DNA of 64,000 nucleotides from Drosophila persimilis (Eukaryota; Arthropoda; Insecta; Diptera; Drosophilidae): positions 186,001-250,000 of the forward strand of contig NW_020825461.1 of assembly GCF_003286085.1 (NCBI RefSeq), written 5' to 3'. Made by a program: the position numbers and the translations under genes. Below are positions 47,840 through 58,483 of the stretch, piece by piece; the stretch's first letter is position 1, and each line of letters opens with the position of its first letter. Below the pieces are notes generated by a model that saw only the letters and a list, made by a program, of their open reading frames with translations, did no database searches and was not told the DNA's origin.

Positions 47840-48097
47840 ATGTTTCAGCAGCCCACCTGTGCTAAGAGTAAGCCCAAGAAGTTGTGGAATGCGCAGACGC
47901 AAGAAGTCGGCTTGCAAAAAGCGGAAAAGCAGAAGGTCCAAGAAAAGATGCTCAAAGCCACCCTGCAAGTTTCGCCAATCCCGCAAATCCAACAAGTCAA
48001 AGTCCAAGAAGATGATCCTCACGAAATTTGGCTAAAAAGAACCAAAGAAAATTACTGTAAATTCACACGTGTTGATCCTGGAAGTCGAGTTTTATAG
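47840..48097 (+). CDS. Small lysine/glutamine-rich protein, unknown
   Basis: 85 codons from ATG 47840 (context TTTAAAGAATGTTT) to TAG. It is not recognised. The product is basic and rich in K and Q (KSKPKKLWNAQTQEVGLQKA), with no transmembrane segment, signal peptide or zinc motif. It lies in the only short stretch that matches no element around it, between the element B right LTR and a DINE-1 copy. An AT-rich tail (TTTTATAAATATAAACC) follows, with no canonical AATAAA. It could be a host gene, an exon of one, or a captured fragment. Confidence 0.4.
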   Translation: MFQQPTCAKSKPKKLWNAQTQEVGLQKAEKQKVQEKMLKATLQVSPIPQIQQVKVQEDDPHEIWLKRTKENYCKFTRVDPGSRVL

Positions 48098-48172
48098 ACT
48101 GGAATATCCGTATTTCCAAGTTTTTTTCTATAAACAAAATAATTTTATAAATATAAACCATTTTTATAAACA
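48098..48172. other. AT-rich spacer
   Basis: AT-rich sequence downstream of the small ORF, ending in the AA that borders the DINE-1 copy. Nothing recognised. Confidence 0.4.
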
Positions 48173-49283
48173 AACGAGGGGGAACGTTGTGAGTTGCTGC
48201 GGACACCGCAACTCTACAGTTATACCCGATACTAAGTCAGTATGGCTCTCCTCTGGCAGATGGCGCTAATATTAAGCGACACGACAAAGAGTGTGTGCGA
48301 GAGAGACAGAAAATCAGTCTGAGCGTGACGTCGGGCGCTGCGTAGCCAGTGCAAATTGATTTGTTCCTTTTGGCTACAAAAATGATCCGATCTGATCCAG
48401 AATCAGCAATCGGATAGGGTCATTCTCTATGATTCTGCGTTTTTAGTTTTCTCGAATCTGCAATATTGTGGATGCAACAGATTTTCGTCCTTTGTGGGGG
48501 CGGATGGGAGTGGGGCGAAGTTCTGAGATATACGTTTTATAGTGACATCTTAAAGGAGTGTGTGTACCAAATTTGGTTACTCTAGCCTTAATAGTCTCTG
48601 AGATTTGTGGTTGCCCCAGATTTTCGTCCTTTGCGGGGGCGGAAGGGGGTGCGGCGAAATTTTGACACAAAACGGTCAAGGTCCGATATCACAGGAGTGT
48701 GGATACCAAATTTGGTTGCTCTAGCTCTTATGGGTTCTGAGATCCTTGAACTCATATTTTGCAATTGGCAAAACCGACCATGAAACCTGTGTGTTAGAGT
48801 GAGACAGAGCGAGAAAGAGTGAAATTGTTTTCGTGATTCTGGCTATAATAATTATACGATCTGGTTCAGATTTTGCACTCTGTAAGATATAGTCATCTTC
48901 TACGATTCAGCGTTTTTAGTTTTCTCGTATCTTTAAAATTAAGATTTTCGCCCTTTGTGGGGGCGGAAGTGGGCGGGGCAAAGTTTTGAAATATTTTTGT
49001 AGCAGTGACATATCACAGAAGTCTGGATCCAAAACATCGTTGCTCTAGCTCTTATAGTCTTTGAGCATTAGACGCTGAAGGCGACGGACAGACGGACAGA
49101 CGGACAGACGGACGGACGGACAGACGGACAGACAGACATGGCTCAATCGACTCGGCTATTGATGCTGATCAAGAATATATATACTTTATGGGGTCGAAAA
49201 CGATTCCTTCTGGACGTTACACACATCCACTTTCACCACAAATCTAATATACCCCAATACTCATTTTGAGTATCGGGTATAAA
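48173..49283 (-). mobile_element. DINE-1/Helentron-like element, copy 2
   Basis: Reverse orientation: begins ACGAGGGGGAACGTTGTG, with the hairpin GAGTTGCTGCGG..CCGCAACTC (~48190-48213), and ends GAGTATCGGGTATA. The tetranucleotide tract is at 49081-49137. About 1.1 kb, full length. A GA-rich stretch (GAGACAGAGCGAGAAAGAG) lies near 48800. Confidence 0.85.
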
Positions 49284-49601
49284 AATACCACGCAAATACC
49301 AGACCATAATGACCGATAACACACAAAACCCAATTCAAATTCAATTGCATTTCTCAATGCCCGTGTGTTATTGGCCGCCAACTTCGGCAATTACGCCCAG
49401 CCATTTCCTTCCCCCCCTACCCACTTAAAATGCCACCAAAGACCAAATGCGGCTGAGTGGGAACAAAATATACACTTCTAACCTTCGCCACTCTGCCAAA
49501 CGCCCCAATAAAGCCATTTCAACCGCCCACAAGATGCTATGCAGTCGTCTCTTCGGAGCGTCTCGCGCCCGGATCGTAAGATCCGGAAGTTTACAGTATC
49601 C
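49284..49601. other. Unassigned A/C-rich sequence
   Basis: About 320 bp without a convincing frame. Its composition (A and C rich) resembles the element T copy that follows, so it may be the tail of a further upstream copy. The palindromic ATCGTAAGATCCGGA region near 49572 precedes the element T start. Confidence 0.35.
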
Positions 49602-50102
49602 GGGCGGTTATACGGGAGCAGGCATATATCCCCTTCCCATCCCATCCCCCGACAACAGAGCAGCCACTACGCACAGCACAGAGAACATACGACACAGAGC
49701 ATTGACCAATGACAGCGACAACACAGACAGCGGCAGACATGTAAGAGTTCCACCATGAACCTCGCCCGCCACTCTCATCTCGTCCACCCGCTCGATAGGT
49801 TGCGATCGTCGGACGTTTAATAACCGTGTCGTTTCGTGTCGCCTCTTTTTGATTGTTCTTTGCCGTGTCGCCATTTCCGTTTTTTCCGTGGTGCCCTGTT
49901 TTCCTTTTTGTGGTGTCTGTCGTGGGCCGTGCCGTGCCGTGCCCCGCTGACATGACAAACTATCGAGAGAAAACTGTGTAAAGAGATAGAAAGTGCCAAG
50001 AAAAGACCTAATACAAACACAAAAAACAACTGCAATTAACTTGACGAAAGGGAAAAACCTAGCAGCAGCGGCCATCAACAACGATAGCAGTAGCGGCTGC
50101 CA

Positions 50103-52115
50103 ATGCAGAGACACCAATATAAGCAGAGACGGCAGCGCCAGCGACAGCGCACAGCGCACAGCGCCAGCGACGCCACAGCGACGCCCGCCAATACAAACGG
50201 TAAGTCCGTCAATGTTGGAGGCTGTATAAACACCAATACGGACACAGCCATGCAAATTACAACACCAATGCCAACGATACCCGCAAATGCGGATAAAACG
50301 GCGCTTTTCCCGCCACTCACGCTCTCGGACACTCAACACAGTTCGGGAGTAACGGGAGAGGGAGAAGACAGAGGAGATCCAGCAAGCCGACGCGCAAGAG
50401 CGGAGCGCCAGAACGGCCAACGGGCCGCTACACACACACACACACACGACCGGATCGAGCCCGTTGCGTATCGAACTTGGTTCGAGCTCGAGCGCCGGGT
50501 CGATCCGTGCCATTGCCCAGCCAACACCAATACCACGACAACCAGCAACAACACAACCACAAATACCACCAATCCCACCAACACCAGCAACCCCAAAGCG
50601 ACGCCATGCCCTCGTCAGTGAGAGCGACGATGAGGCCCAAAGCGACGCCATGCCCTCGTCAGTGAGAGCGACGATGAGTCCTGACGACGGGGCCGCCATC
50701 ACCACCATCAGCAGCAGCAATTAAAAAGCCCAAAAAGAAGAGGCAAACTTTGGAGGAGCTGGAGGTTATTGTCCAGGAGCAGCTGAGGCAGCACGAGCTG
50801 CGGCAGAAGCAGCAGAAACGGACAACAAAGACAGCCAACACCAACACAGTTGCCGATCCTGCCTCTCTGCCACAATCTACACAGCCAACACATGCCCCTG
50901 CCCCTGCCCCTGCCACCACTATAAATGCCAATAGCCAGACCCACAGCCATCACCAACATCGAAAACGGCCAATACATAGACAATCACCAGCCATTCACAC
51001 AGACAATACCGACAATAGCAATACAAATAATGACGCCAACACAAATACAAATACAAATACACCTGCCAATACCAACACCAACACCACCTACGCCATCACC
51101 ATTACAAACACCCCTGCCACTACCACCGACGATAACACCCGGCACGGCGAATTCGGGCATCAGCCCAGCCAGGAACGTGGCTTGAGGATCCTCATCCGAG
51201 GACTCTCCCACTCCACGCTGCCGGATTGGATTCGCAGCAGTATGCTGAATGAGGGGTTCACGGTTCGGTTTGTAAGGGTGATCGTTGAAGGGTGTGTTGA
51301 AGCTGCGACGCCTGGGTGGGAGGCCCGTCACGGTTGAGAGACGTGGAAACTCCTGTGACCCTGCCCAGTGCCATCGTTGCCAGGTGTTTGGCCACACCCG
51401 CGGGTATTGTAGACGCGCTGCAGTTTGCATGAAATGCGCGGGTGGGCACCTGACGACGGAGTGCAGCAAGCCGAGAAACGTCGCTCCCAAAAGCGCCAAC
51501 TGCCAGGGCCAGCACATCAGCTCATACAAGGGATGCCCATCCTTTAAGGCAGCTAGGCAGCGGCTCTTGGCCCACAGGGTCGCCAGGGAGGAGGAGCGTC
51601 GCAATATGCAACCACAGCCAATCCAACAGCGACAGCAGCCAATCCAACGTCGCCAGCAGCAGCCACATCCTCAGTCACTCCATAATCCGCAGCAGCAACG
51701 CCAGCACCAACCGGATCGGCAGCATCGGCAGCAGCATCGGTATGGCGACCATCATCCCCAGCCATCGACCAGGGGGCGCCAACACCAGAGGGTCCAGCCG
51801 ATTGCGAATGATACTCCGACGCCACTCCAACACCAGCAGCAGCAGCGGCCAGACGCCCAGTGCGATGGCAGCTGCGCTCAAAATCTGCAATTATACGTAC
51901 AGCAGATAATGGAGTTGGAAAGGAGGATCGACCAGATGGCAGAGCAACTCACCAAATTTAATGCAGCAAATGGCAAGGGCACAACAGCCATGCCCCCACT
52001 CCAACCAACAGCAGCAGCAGTTCCTGCCCCTCTGCCAACACCATCAGTCGCCGCCAATACAGCAACAGCAGTAGCCATAGCCAGTAGCCTTACGATGACC
52101 TACGTAAGTTTCTAA
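50103..52115 (+). pseudogene. Element T Gag-like ORF1, frameshifted
   Basis: The coding signal moves through at least three frames. An N-terminal part from ATG 50103 runs to ~50450, a proline-rich part with PKRRHALVSESDDE to ~50720, AIKKPKKKRQT (NLS-like) through the Pre-C2HC-type segment GLRILIRGL to ~51300, and then the zinc knuckles. Knuckles: CHRCQVFGHTRGYC and CMKCAGGHLTTEC; the third reads SANCQGQHISSYKGCP where the family has CxNC, so its first Cys is lost. A long Gln/His-rich tail follows. Three knuckles ending in a YxGCP motif are typical of jockey/HeT-A/TART Gag proteins, which bind RNA and go to the nucleus. A 44-bp tandem duplication at 50594-50681 itself shifts the frame. Confidence 0.65.
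50594..50681 (+). repeat. 44-bp tandem duplication in element T ORF1
   Basis: The unit beginning CCAAAGCGACGCCATGCC occurs twice in succession. 44 is not a multiple of three, so the duplication changes frame. Confidence 0.75.
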
Positions 52116-52765
52116 ATCGACAATCCAGTGGCGACTTCGAAAGCGACGGATTAAACGACGTCTACTGATCGCGCCGAATAGCAGAAATTTAATGCCAATA
52201 AAACCTGAAAATAGACAAAAATTAAACACAATTAACAAAAATCTGCAAATGACCAACAAACATACTCACCTGCTATTAAACCGACAGAGCTGCCCCTCCA
52301 GCAGCTGCCTCGCCACTCCTGCAACTCTCTTGAGGCATAATGGGCGAAATTTGGCGGCGGCACTACCGTCAATTCCAACAGAAGTCCAGAGACAGCCACT
52401 AAAATACAAAGAAAAAGACGTCAATACGGACAACAACGAAAAACGGCCAAAACACACAAAAATCACACGTACCTGCCAATACACAGACAGAGCTGACCAT
52501 GAAGAAGCTGCCTCGCCATCAACATCAACAATTCCTGCCAAAGGGACGGAAAAGGAGGCCTCTTTTGATGACGCTGCCGCCTGACCAAGGCGGTGACGTC
52601 ACGCCACTCCAAACAGACAGCAGCCATTCCAACGACGACGCAGATGCTGGCGCCTGTTGCCGCTCCACTGGGTCACACCCGTCTCTCATGCCAATTATGT
52701 GAGGGCGAGATGGCCTGGTGTTGAGCCGCCGGACGCCAGCAAATCCTGCAAAAGAAGAAGAAACC
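52116..52765 (+). other. Element T 3' region, copy 1
   Basis: A-rich 3' region with no RT. Two related segments (near 52256-52390 and 52460-52560), each with CAGAGCTG..CTGCCTCGCCA, suggest an internal duplication. It ends at the purine run before copy 2. Confidence 0.45.
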
Positions 52766-53436
52766 GGGCGGTTATACGGGAGCAGGCAAATTTTCCCCTT
52801 CCCAGCACAGGGAACATGAGACATGAGCCATTGACCAACGACAACACAGGCAGCCACTAAAATAAACAGCCGATGCAATTTTCCATTGCCTACTTGTCGG
52901 TGCTGCTGCCCTCGGACTACTTTCATCTCACTCAATATTGGGGTGAGTGAAAGTGGAACCGGGGTGAGAGCACCGGTAAATGACGATCGGCGATCGGGCC
53001 TTTCGAGTGGAGAGTGTGGGAGTTGGCGGACATGTGAGAGTTCCACCATGAATCTCGTCCACCCGCTCGAGAGGTTGCGATCGTCGGACGTACGTCTATA
53101 ACCGTGTCGTTTCGTGTCGCCTCTTTTTGATTGTTCTTTGCCGTCTCGCCATTTCCGTTTTTCCGTGGTGCCCTGTTTTCCTTTTTGTGGTGTTTGCCGT
53201 GTGCCGTGCCGTGCCGTGCCCCGCTGACATGACAAAAAGTCCCTTCCCACAAACTTTCTTCTCCCCAATAAATAATTTATAGCATTAATCTATAAAAACA
53301 CAAACTAACGAGAGTTGCCAACAAATAACATTAATTTTAACACAAACCAACGAGAGAATCTATAAAAACACAAACTAACGAGAGAAAACTGTGTAAAGAG
53401 ATAGAAAGTGCCAATAAAAGACCTAATACAAACACA
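52766..53436 (+). mobile_element. Element T copy 2, 5' region
   Basis: A direct repeat of 49602-50018: GGGCGGTTATACGGG, AGAGTTCCACCATGAA, and GTCGTTTCGTGTCGCCTC through to CCTAATACAAACAC. It has ~150 bp extra near 53240-53380, which holds a repeated CTATAAAAACACAAACTAACG. It is cut by DINE-1 copy 3; the rest lies at 54227-54385. Confidence 0.65.
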
Positions 53437-54226
53437 AACGAGGGGGAACGTTGTGAGTCGCAGCGGACACCGCAACTCTACAGTTATACCCGATACTAAG
53501 TCAGTATGGCTCTCCTCCGGCAGTCGCGTCTAATATTAAGCGACACGACGAAGAGTGCGTGCGAGAGAGTCAGAAAATAAGTCTGAGCGTGACGTCGGGC
53601 GCTGCGTAGCCACTGCAAATTGATTTGTTCCTTTTGGCTATAAAAATGATCTGATTTGATCCAGATTCAGCAATCTGATAGATATAGTCATTATCTATGA
53701 TTCTGCGTTTTTAGTTTTCTTGTATCCTCAATATTATGGATGCAACAGATTTTCGTCCTTTGTGGGGGCGGAAGGGGGTGAGGCGAAATTTTGAGACATA
53801 AGTTTTATAGTGAGATCTAACAGGAGTGCGGATACCAAATTTGGTTACTCTAGCGTTAATAGTCCCTGAAATTTGTGAAAATCCCCAGCCGCCTATGCTA
53901 CGTGTGTGTTAGAGAGAGACAGGGCGAGAAAAAAATGAAATTGTTTACTTGATGCTGGCTATGAAAGTTTTGGGCAAAGTTTTGAAATATTTTTGTGACA
54001 TATCACAGAAGTCTGGATCCAAAACATCGTTGCTCTAGCTCTTATAGTCTGAAGGGGACGGACAGACGGACAGACGGACGGACGGCTCAATCGACTCGGC
54101 TAATGATGCTGATCAAGAATATATATACTTTATGGGGTCGGAAACGATTCCTTCTGGACGTTACACACATCCATTTTCACCACAAATCTAATATACCCAA
54201 TACTCAATTTGAGTATCGGGTATAAA
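53437..54226 (-). mobile_element. DINE-1/Helentron-like element, copy 3
   Basis: Reverse orientation: starts ACGAGGGGGAACGTTGTG and ends GAGTATCGGGTATA. About 790 bp, internally shortened relative to copies 1 and 2, and the tetranucleotide tract is short (54058-54083). It lies within element T copy 2. Confidence 0.85.
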
Positions 54227-54385
54227 AATACACCTGCCAATACCAACACCAACACCACCACCGTCATCACCATTACAAACACCCCTGCCACTACCACCGA
54301 CGATGACATCTGGCACGGCGAATTCGGGCATCAGCCCAGCCAGGAACGTGGCTTGAGGATCCTCATCCGAGGACTCTCCCACTCT
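54227..54385 (+). pseudogene. Element T copy 2: Gag fragment
   Basis: Matches 51055-51210: the NTNT-rich segment, HGEFGHQPSQERGLRILIRGLSHS, then an abrupt change at 54386. Relative to copy 1 about 1.04 kb between 50018 and 51055 is replaced by DINE-1 copy 3. Confidence 0.7.
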
Positions 54386-54746
54386 GATTTATCCCACTTT
54401 GATATGCAATTTTTCTGCCGTGCACTATATTTTATTAAATATTGCTGTGTCTGGATTCTGTATAACAGAAGAAGACCATAGAAAGTGTGGAAAAAACGTG
54501 GGTTGCTGTACTTAGTCGCCCCAGCCTCTTTCTTTTTCTCCTCGTGACCGTCAGAGTGACCGGCAGTGAAAAAAGAAGTCTTGTGGAGCTGACACAGTTC
54601 TCTAAACCAAGGTCAAGCCAAAGTCAAAGCCTAGTGCAAGTGCCAAGTGCGGCTCAAAGTGATCATTTGAGTGGACGCGCCAGTTATATATTGCCAAGGC
54701 TGGGGCAGCCGTTCGACCATTTGGGAAAACGAGCGCCCACAGTTTA
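54386..54746. other. Unassigned sequence
   Basis: About 360 bp between the element T fragment and a minus-strand ORF. It has a CT-rich stretch (TCTTTCTTTTTCTCC) and a region of short repeats (CAAGTGCCAAGTG). A plus-strand frame at 54487-54750 starts only at GTG and is not recognised. Confidence 0.3.
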
Positions 54747-55082
54747 CTAAAATTTTTCGAAACAGTGGTGCAATTCTGTTGAGGTAATTATCCACCCAGC
54801 TACAGCGACCCGTTGAAAAATGTTCTGTTCTTTCCGCGTAGGATTACCACCACTAGTATCTACGTATTGAAACGCTGGTCTATAAGTTACGGATTGGGTA
54901 TTCTCGGAGACCTCTATTGGCCACGTGCCCGTACCACCGGTTAAACCCCCACCGTTTGACATTCGGATGAGGCGGTAGCCGAGGGCATGGACTTGCTCCT
55001 CCAGCTCTGCAAGCGTCGCCTGGACCCGTTCGACCCATGGGGATGATCTGACTGATGGACCGCGGTCATTGACCCTTGGCAT
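54747..55082 (-). CDS. Unrecognised ORF, possible retroelement Gag fragment
   Basis: 111 codons from ATG 55082 (MPRVNDRGPSV). A short heptad-like helix (VERVQATLAELEEQVHAL) is followed by a Gly/Thr-rich segment. No catalytic motif. Its GC content differs from the AT-rich sequence to the right. It could be part of a retroelement gag; the family is not recognised. Confidence 0.3.
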   Translation of the reverse strand: MPRVNDRGPSVRSSPWVERVQATLAELEEQVHALGYRLIRMSNGGGLTGGTGTWPIEVSENTQSVTYRPAFQYVDTSGGNPTRKEQNIFQRVAVAGWIITSTELHHCFEKF

Positions 55083-56552
55083 CGGAAGCAGCTGAAGTTA
55101 CCTGCGCCAGGTACAATCGTGTGCCACCTTCAGACCTCGAGTAGGAACTCGGTCTCCAGCCGGGAAGCATCGACCCCGCCTCGGATTTAGTTATATTTTC
55201 TATCTTTCTTTCGAAATTAGACCCGATATGCGAAACCCTGTTTTTTTATCCGCTTTCTGTTTAACTACGTTCTTTTGATGCGGCAAAAATTTGCAACAGC
55301 CAATTAAATCCGGTATAAACAAAAAGGGAATTCCTGTCCATGGGCTAAGTCGAACTTGAACAAATGAGTAGTGTATTACTTAATACCGATTATTTTTACA
55401 GTTTTTGATTTTGGTTGCCACGCATTCATCTCATCATCTATGCAGATACTCATCACAATCACACACATCATCATACCCCTCACCCATCAAATCATCTCAT
55501 CCAACACACAACGAAAGATCTTTCTGCGTGGGAGTCAAAGCTATTAATCGTATCGTAAGTGATTATCCTGAACCAAGTAAGCCATCTGAAAAGAATGAAT
55601 GTGCGGTAACTATTCGTTGGTCTTCAACCATGATCACGGTTTTATATTTTATATACACATATTACTCATGCCTTTAAGCGAGTTTCCATATACCCGATTT
55701 TTGTCTGGTTTTGTGCACGGACCAAGTTAAAGTAATGAAGTTTGAAGTTTTCTTGTTCCTATGATTAACCCATAACCTAGCTCGTGCATTTATATATTCC
55801 TACTACTAATCATTTTTATAGATTTAAGATCATTATACCCTACCTCGCCCCTATGATATTCTTTCCCCAGTATATGCTGTATAGTAATACCGTATAAATG
55901 TAAGACAATATCGAATAGCAGACTTATATTAGGGACTCAATTCTATTAGCGTTAGGTTTTATAGGAATTTAAATGAAGAACTATGGATTGCTTCAATAGT
56001 TAGTTTAGAAATGAACCAATGCTAAATATCTTATATCGGAACCATGCAACCTCGTCTGACGGAGATGTGACCCACCGCAGTCTTTGTTGGAGGGATCCTG
56101 ATTGTTAATAGGTGGCCCTGAAGGATCATGGTAGGGTGGGCGTTCTCGCCAATGGGCGATACCGCAGCCGACAAAGATCTGACCAGTGATCTTCTTCGTT
56201 TACGTATCCATGCTGGTCTGTCCCTTTGACCCCCTGTATTCCGTTTCCTAGTATCCTTTCCCTACTCGTACGCGATTTAATTTTTTATATAAATTCTTAC
56301 CTCGACCATTTGCCAGAGCTCTAAAGGGGTAGTAAAATATCCTCCATGCCAACACCCCGCCGACCAGAGACACAAGCCGAAGCCAGCGCGTACTTCCTAC
56401 ACCCGTTTAGCTATCATCAGCTCCTATAACCTGTACGTTGTATGCTACAGGTAACGACCAATTTTAAATGGCAATGGGTGCGAAAAGTCTGTCCCGATTT
56501 TATGGCAGGGTTTTTAGAACGTTTTTAAGAATTATCCACATATAAAAAAATT
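55083..56552. other. Mostly AT-rich unassigned sequence, right part probably element D LTR
   Basis: No credible gene. Near 55430-55510 there is a CATC/CACA-rich stretch. The sequence just left of the primer site at 56553 should be the 5' LTR of element D, but with no second LTR in the window its left boundary cannot be placed. It has a TATATAAATTC motif at 56287. Confidence 0.4.
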
Positions 56553-56570
56553 TGGCGCCCAACGTGGGGC
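56553..56570 (+). other. Element D primer-binding site (tRNA-Lys, CUU type)
   Basis: TGGCGCCCAACGTGGGGC is the complement of the 3' end (with CCA) of insect tRNA-Lys(CUU) as I know it. This is the priming class used by gypsy-type elements. Confidence 0.8.
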
Positions 56571-56652
56571 CTTTCTTCGGCATGCCCCGACCAAGAAAAT
56601 TTGTATAAAGTCATCAACACCAATGCGAGCTGCATCTTAAGGCAGTGTCATA

Positions 56653-56656
56653 AGAC
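56653..56656 (+). repeat. Target site duplication AGAC, left of element C
   Basis: AGAC here and at 60005-60008 flank element C; 4 bp is usual for Ty3/gypsy integration. Confidence 0.8.
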
Positions 56657-57553
56657 TGTGATGGACCTATTTCAGGCTGAGGTAAGCTCAGCCACGTCCA
56701 GGGATCTGTTCACAAGAAATTTGTAGAAATCTGTTGGAACCTTGAGGGCGGCGTCGGAGGGCGGCCTGTCGTAGAGAGGTGGATCGGGGGCTCGGGCGGG
56801 CGTTGTTACCGTCGTGTATATGGAACGACTGTGTGGACTCGTGGTGGGGGGACGTCGGTGTCTCGGCTGATTGGGGTGAACTTACGCAATCGAGGTGTTT
56901 TTACTTTGCAAATTTAATACTTTATTATCTTTCTTAGCGGTTTGAATGACTTATTGTTAGTGGGGCGTCGATGTCTTCTGGTGGGTTCCGGGTACCGCGC
57001 CTGTATACCGGGCTGGGTCTCTGCGTAAGTTTTGGTACAACGACCGTACTGCGAGCCCGATCTCTGCGTAAGTTTTGGTACGACGACCGTACTGCGAGCC
57101 TGATCTCTGCGTAAGTTGTCTTCTGGTTTCCAGTCGGCGTCTATTTATACGCCGATGGGCGTTGTGTCAGCGGGTTCGAAAGTGCACTTCCGTGTTGGGG
57201 GCACTTCGCTGTTCTGGCGGTCGCGGGTTGACCCAGTTCTGCCTCTTCGTGGTTTTGGCGAGCTGGCGGGTTTGCCGTTGGGGGCTCGTCGTGGGCTTCC
57301 GCGGTGTCATCGTTTTGTAGCCGATGAACCCGGAAGACTGCGCCTGGCCGGTTGCTTGGGTTGGAGTGGTGGAAGTCAGCGTGACCTGGTATTGGGTCAG
57401 CGTTACGAAGACGGCGCCTGTCAATCGGTGGCTATGTGTGGAGGGGGGGTGTTCGCGTAGTGAATCACTTTGGGCGAGGTGTTGTAATTTAGTAGACGGA
57501 TCTTTATTGGGTGTTGGGAGAGCCGTTGTAGCGAACCTTTTGGGTTCGTTACA
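56657..57553 (-). repeat. Element C 3' LTR (897 bp)
   Basis: Complete-looking LTR. It contains two to three copies of a CTCTGCGTAAGTTTTGGTAC..CGACCGTACTGCGAG repeat (57018-57115). The polypurine tract AAAGGGGAGGG (minus) lies directly inside it at 57554-57564. Confidence 0.8.
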
Positions 57554-58483
57554 CCCTCCCCTTTCTTCCCCGACGAGAGTCACGAAGACCCGTGCGTGGG
57601 GCGTGCGGCGGTGGGTTGTTGGCTCGGATGGCTTCGCGGAGTACTCTCGTTCGGCCGTTTTTAGGCACGCATAGTTTCCACGGTATGTGGTCGTCGTCGT
57701 CGGCTCCGTGTCCTAGATAGCGGTATAGCTGCCCGTTTTCGTGCGTGTAGTCCGGGTATTTCTGGGGTTCGTTTTGGACTTGCTGGATCCTTTGTTTAAG
57801 CCAGGTGCATGCTGTGTTGTCTTCCTCCTCGATGCGGGAGAGGGTCTCCAATGGTTGTCTCGACAGCGCGTCAGCGACTACGTTCTGGTTGCCGGCCCGG
57901 TAGTGCACGTCGTATTGGTATTGCTGTAGTTCGAGCGCCCATCTTGCTACTCTACCGTAAGGGCTCTCGAGGGTATTTAGCCACTTTAGTGCGAGATGAT
58001 CGGTTATGACATCGAATCGGTAGCCTTCGAGATAGCATCGCAGTTTTCGGATCGCCCAGATGACGGCGAGGCATTCCTTGTCGGTGGCCGAGTAGTTTTC
58101 TTCTGCCTTGTTGAGGCGTCGACTGACGTATACGATGACCCGCTCTTTCCCTTCGATCTCTTGGGTGAGGACCGCGCCAACTCCAAGGTTGCTTGCGTCC
58201 GTCTGCAGGGAAAATTTGACGTTAAAGTCTGGGCAGGCGAGTACCGGTGCGGTGGTGAGCAGTGTTTTCAGCTCGTCGAAGGCGTCTTGTTGTTCTTGGC
58301 CCCATGTCCATGCTTTCCCTTTCTTCAGCAGCAGTGACATTGGTTGAACCACGGTGGCGAAGTTTGGGACAAATCTGCGGTACCTACCGGCCATGCCTAC
58401 GCATTGTCGTAGCTCCTTCAGGTTGGTCGGCGGCCTCAGATCCTTTACGGCTGCGATTTTGTCGGGGTCCGAGTGATCTGGTC
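57554..58483 (-). pseudogene. Element C Pol remnant: RT thumb and RNase H
   Basis: Frame from DHSDPDKIAAVKDLRPP through LKELRQCVGMAGRYRRF (RT connection) and the RNase H domain: FSLQTDASNLGVGAVL, YSATDKECLAVIWAI and FDVITDHLALKWL, ending in VVADALSRQP. A short tail (WKLCVPKNGRTRVLREA) that should lead into the integrase zinc domain stops at the polypurine tract. The RT palm with YxDD and the whole integrase are deleted. It is fused to Gag at ~58480 in a different frame. Confidence 0.8.

Larger units (their letters stand above)
49602..52765 (+). mobile_element. Jockey-clade non-LTR element (element T), copy 1
   Basis: Starts GGGCGGTTATACGGGAGCAG, has a ~500-bp 5' region, a broken Gag (50103-52115) and a 3' region, and ends in a purine run (CTGCAAAAGAAGAAGAAACC). 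The second copy then begins with the same GGGCGGTTATAC. No endonuclease or reverse transcriptase ORF is present, so it is either Gag-only like HeT-A or internally deleted. The sense strand is strongly A/C-rich, as in Drosophila telomeric elements. Assignment to a named family needs a search. Confidence 0.55.

Noticed and set aside
52766..53436. 3' half of a TART-type non-terminal repeat pair belonging to one element
   Set aside because: Gag sequence resumes after it at 54227, so it is better read as the 5' region of a second tandem copy.
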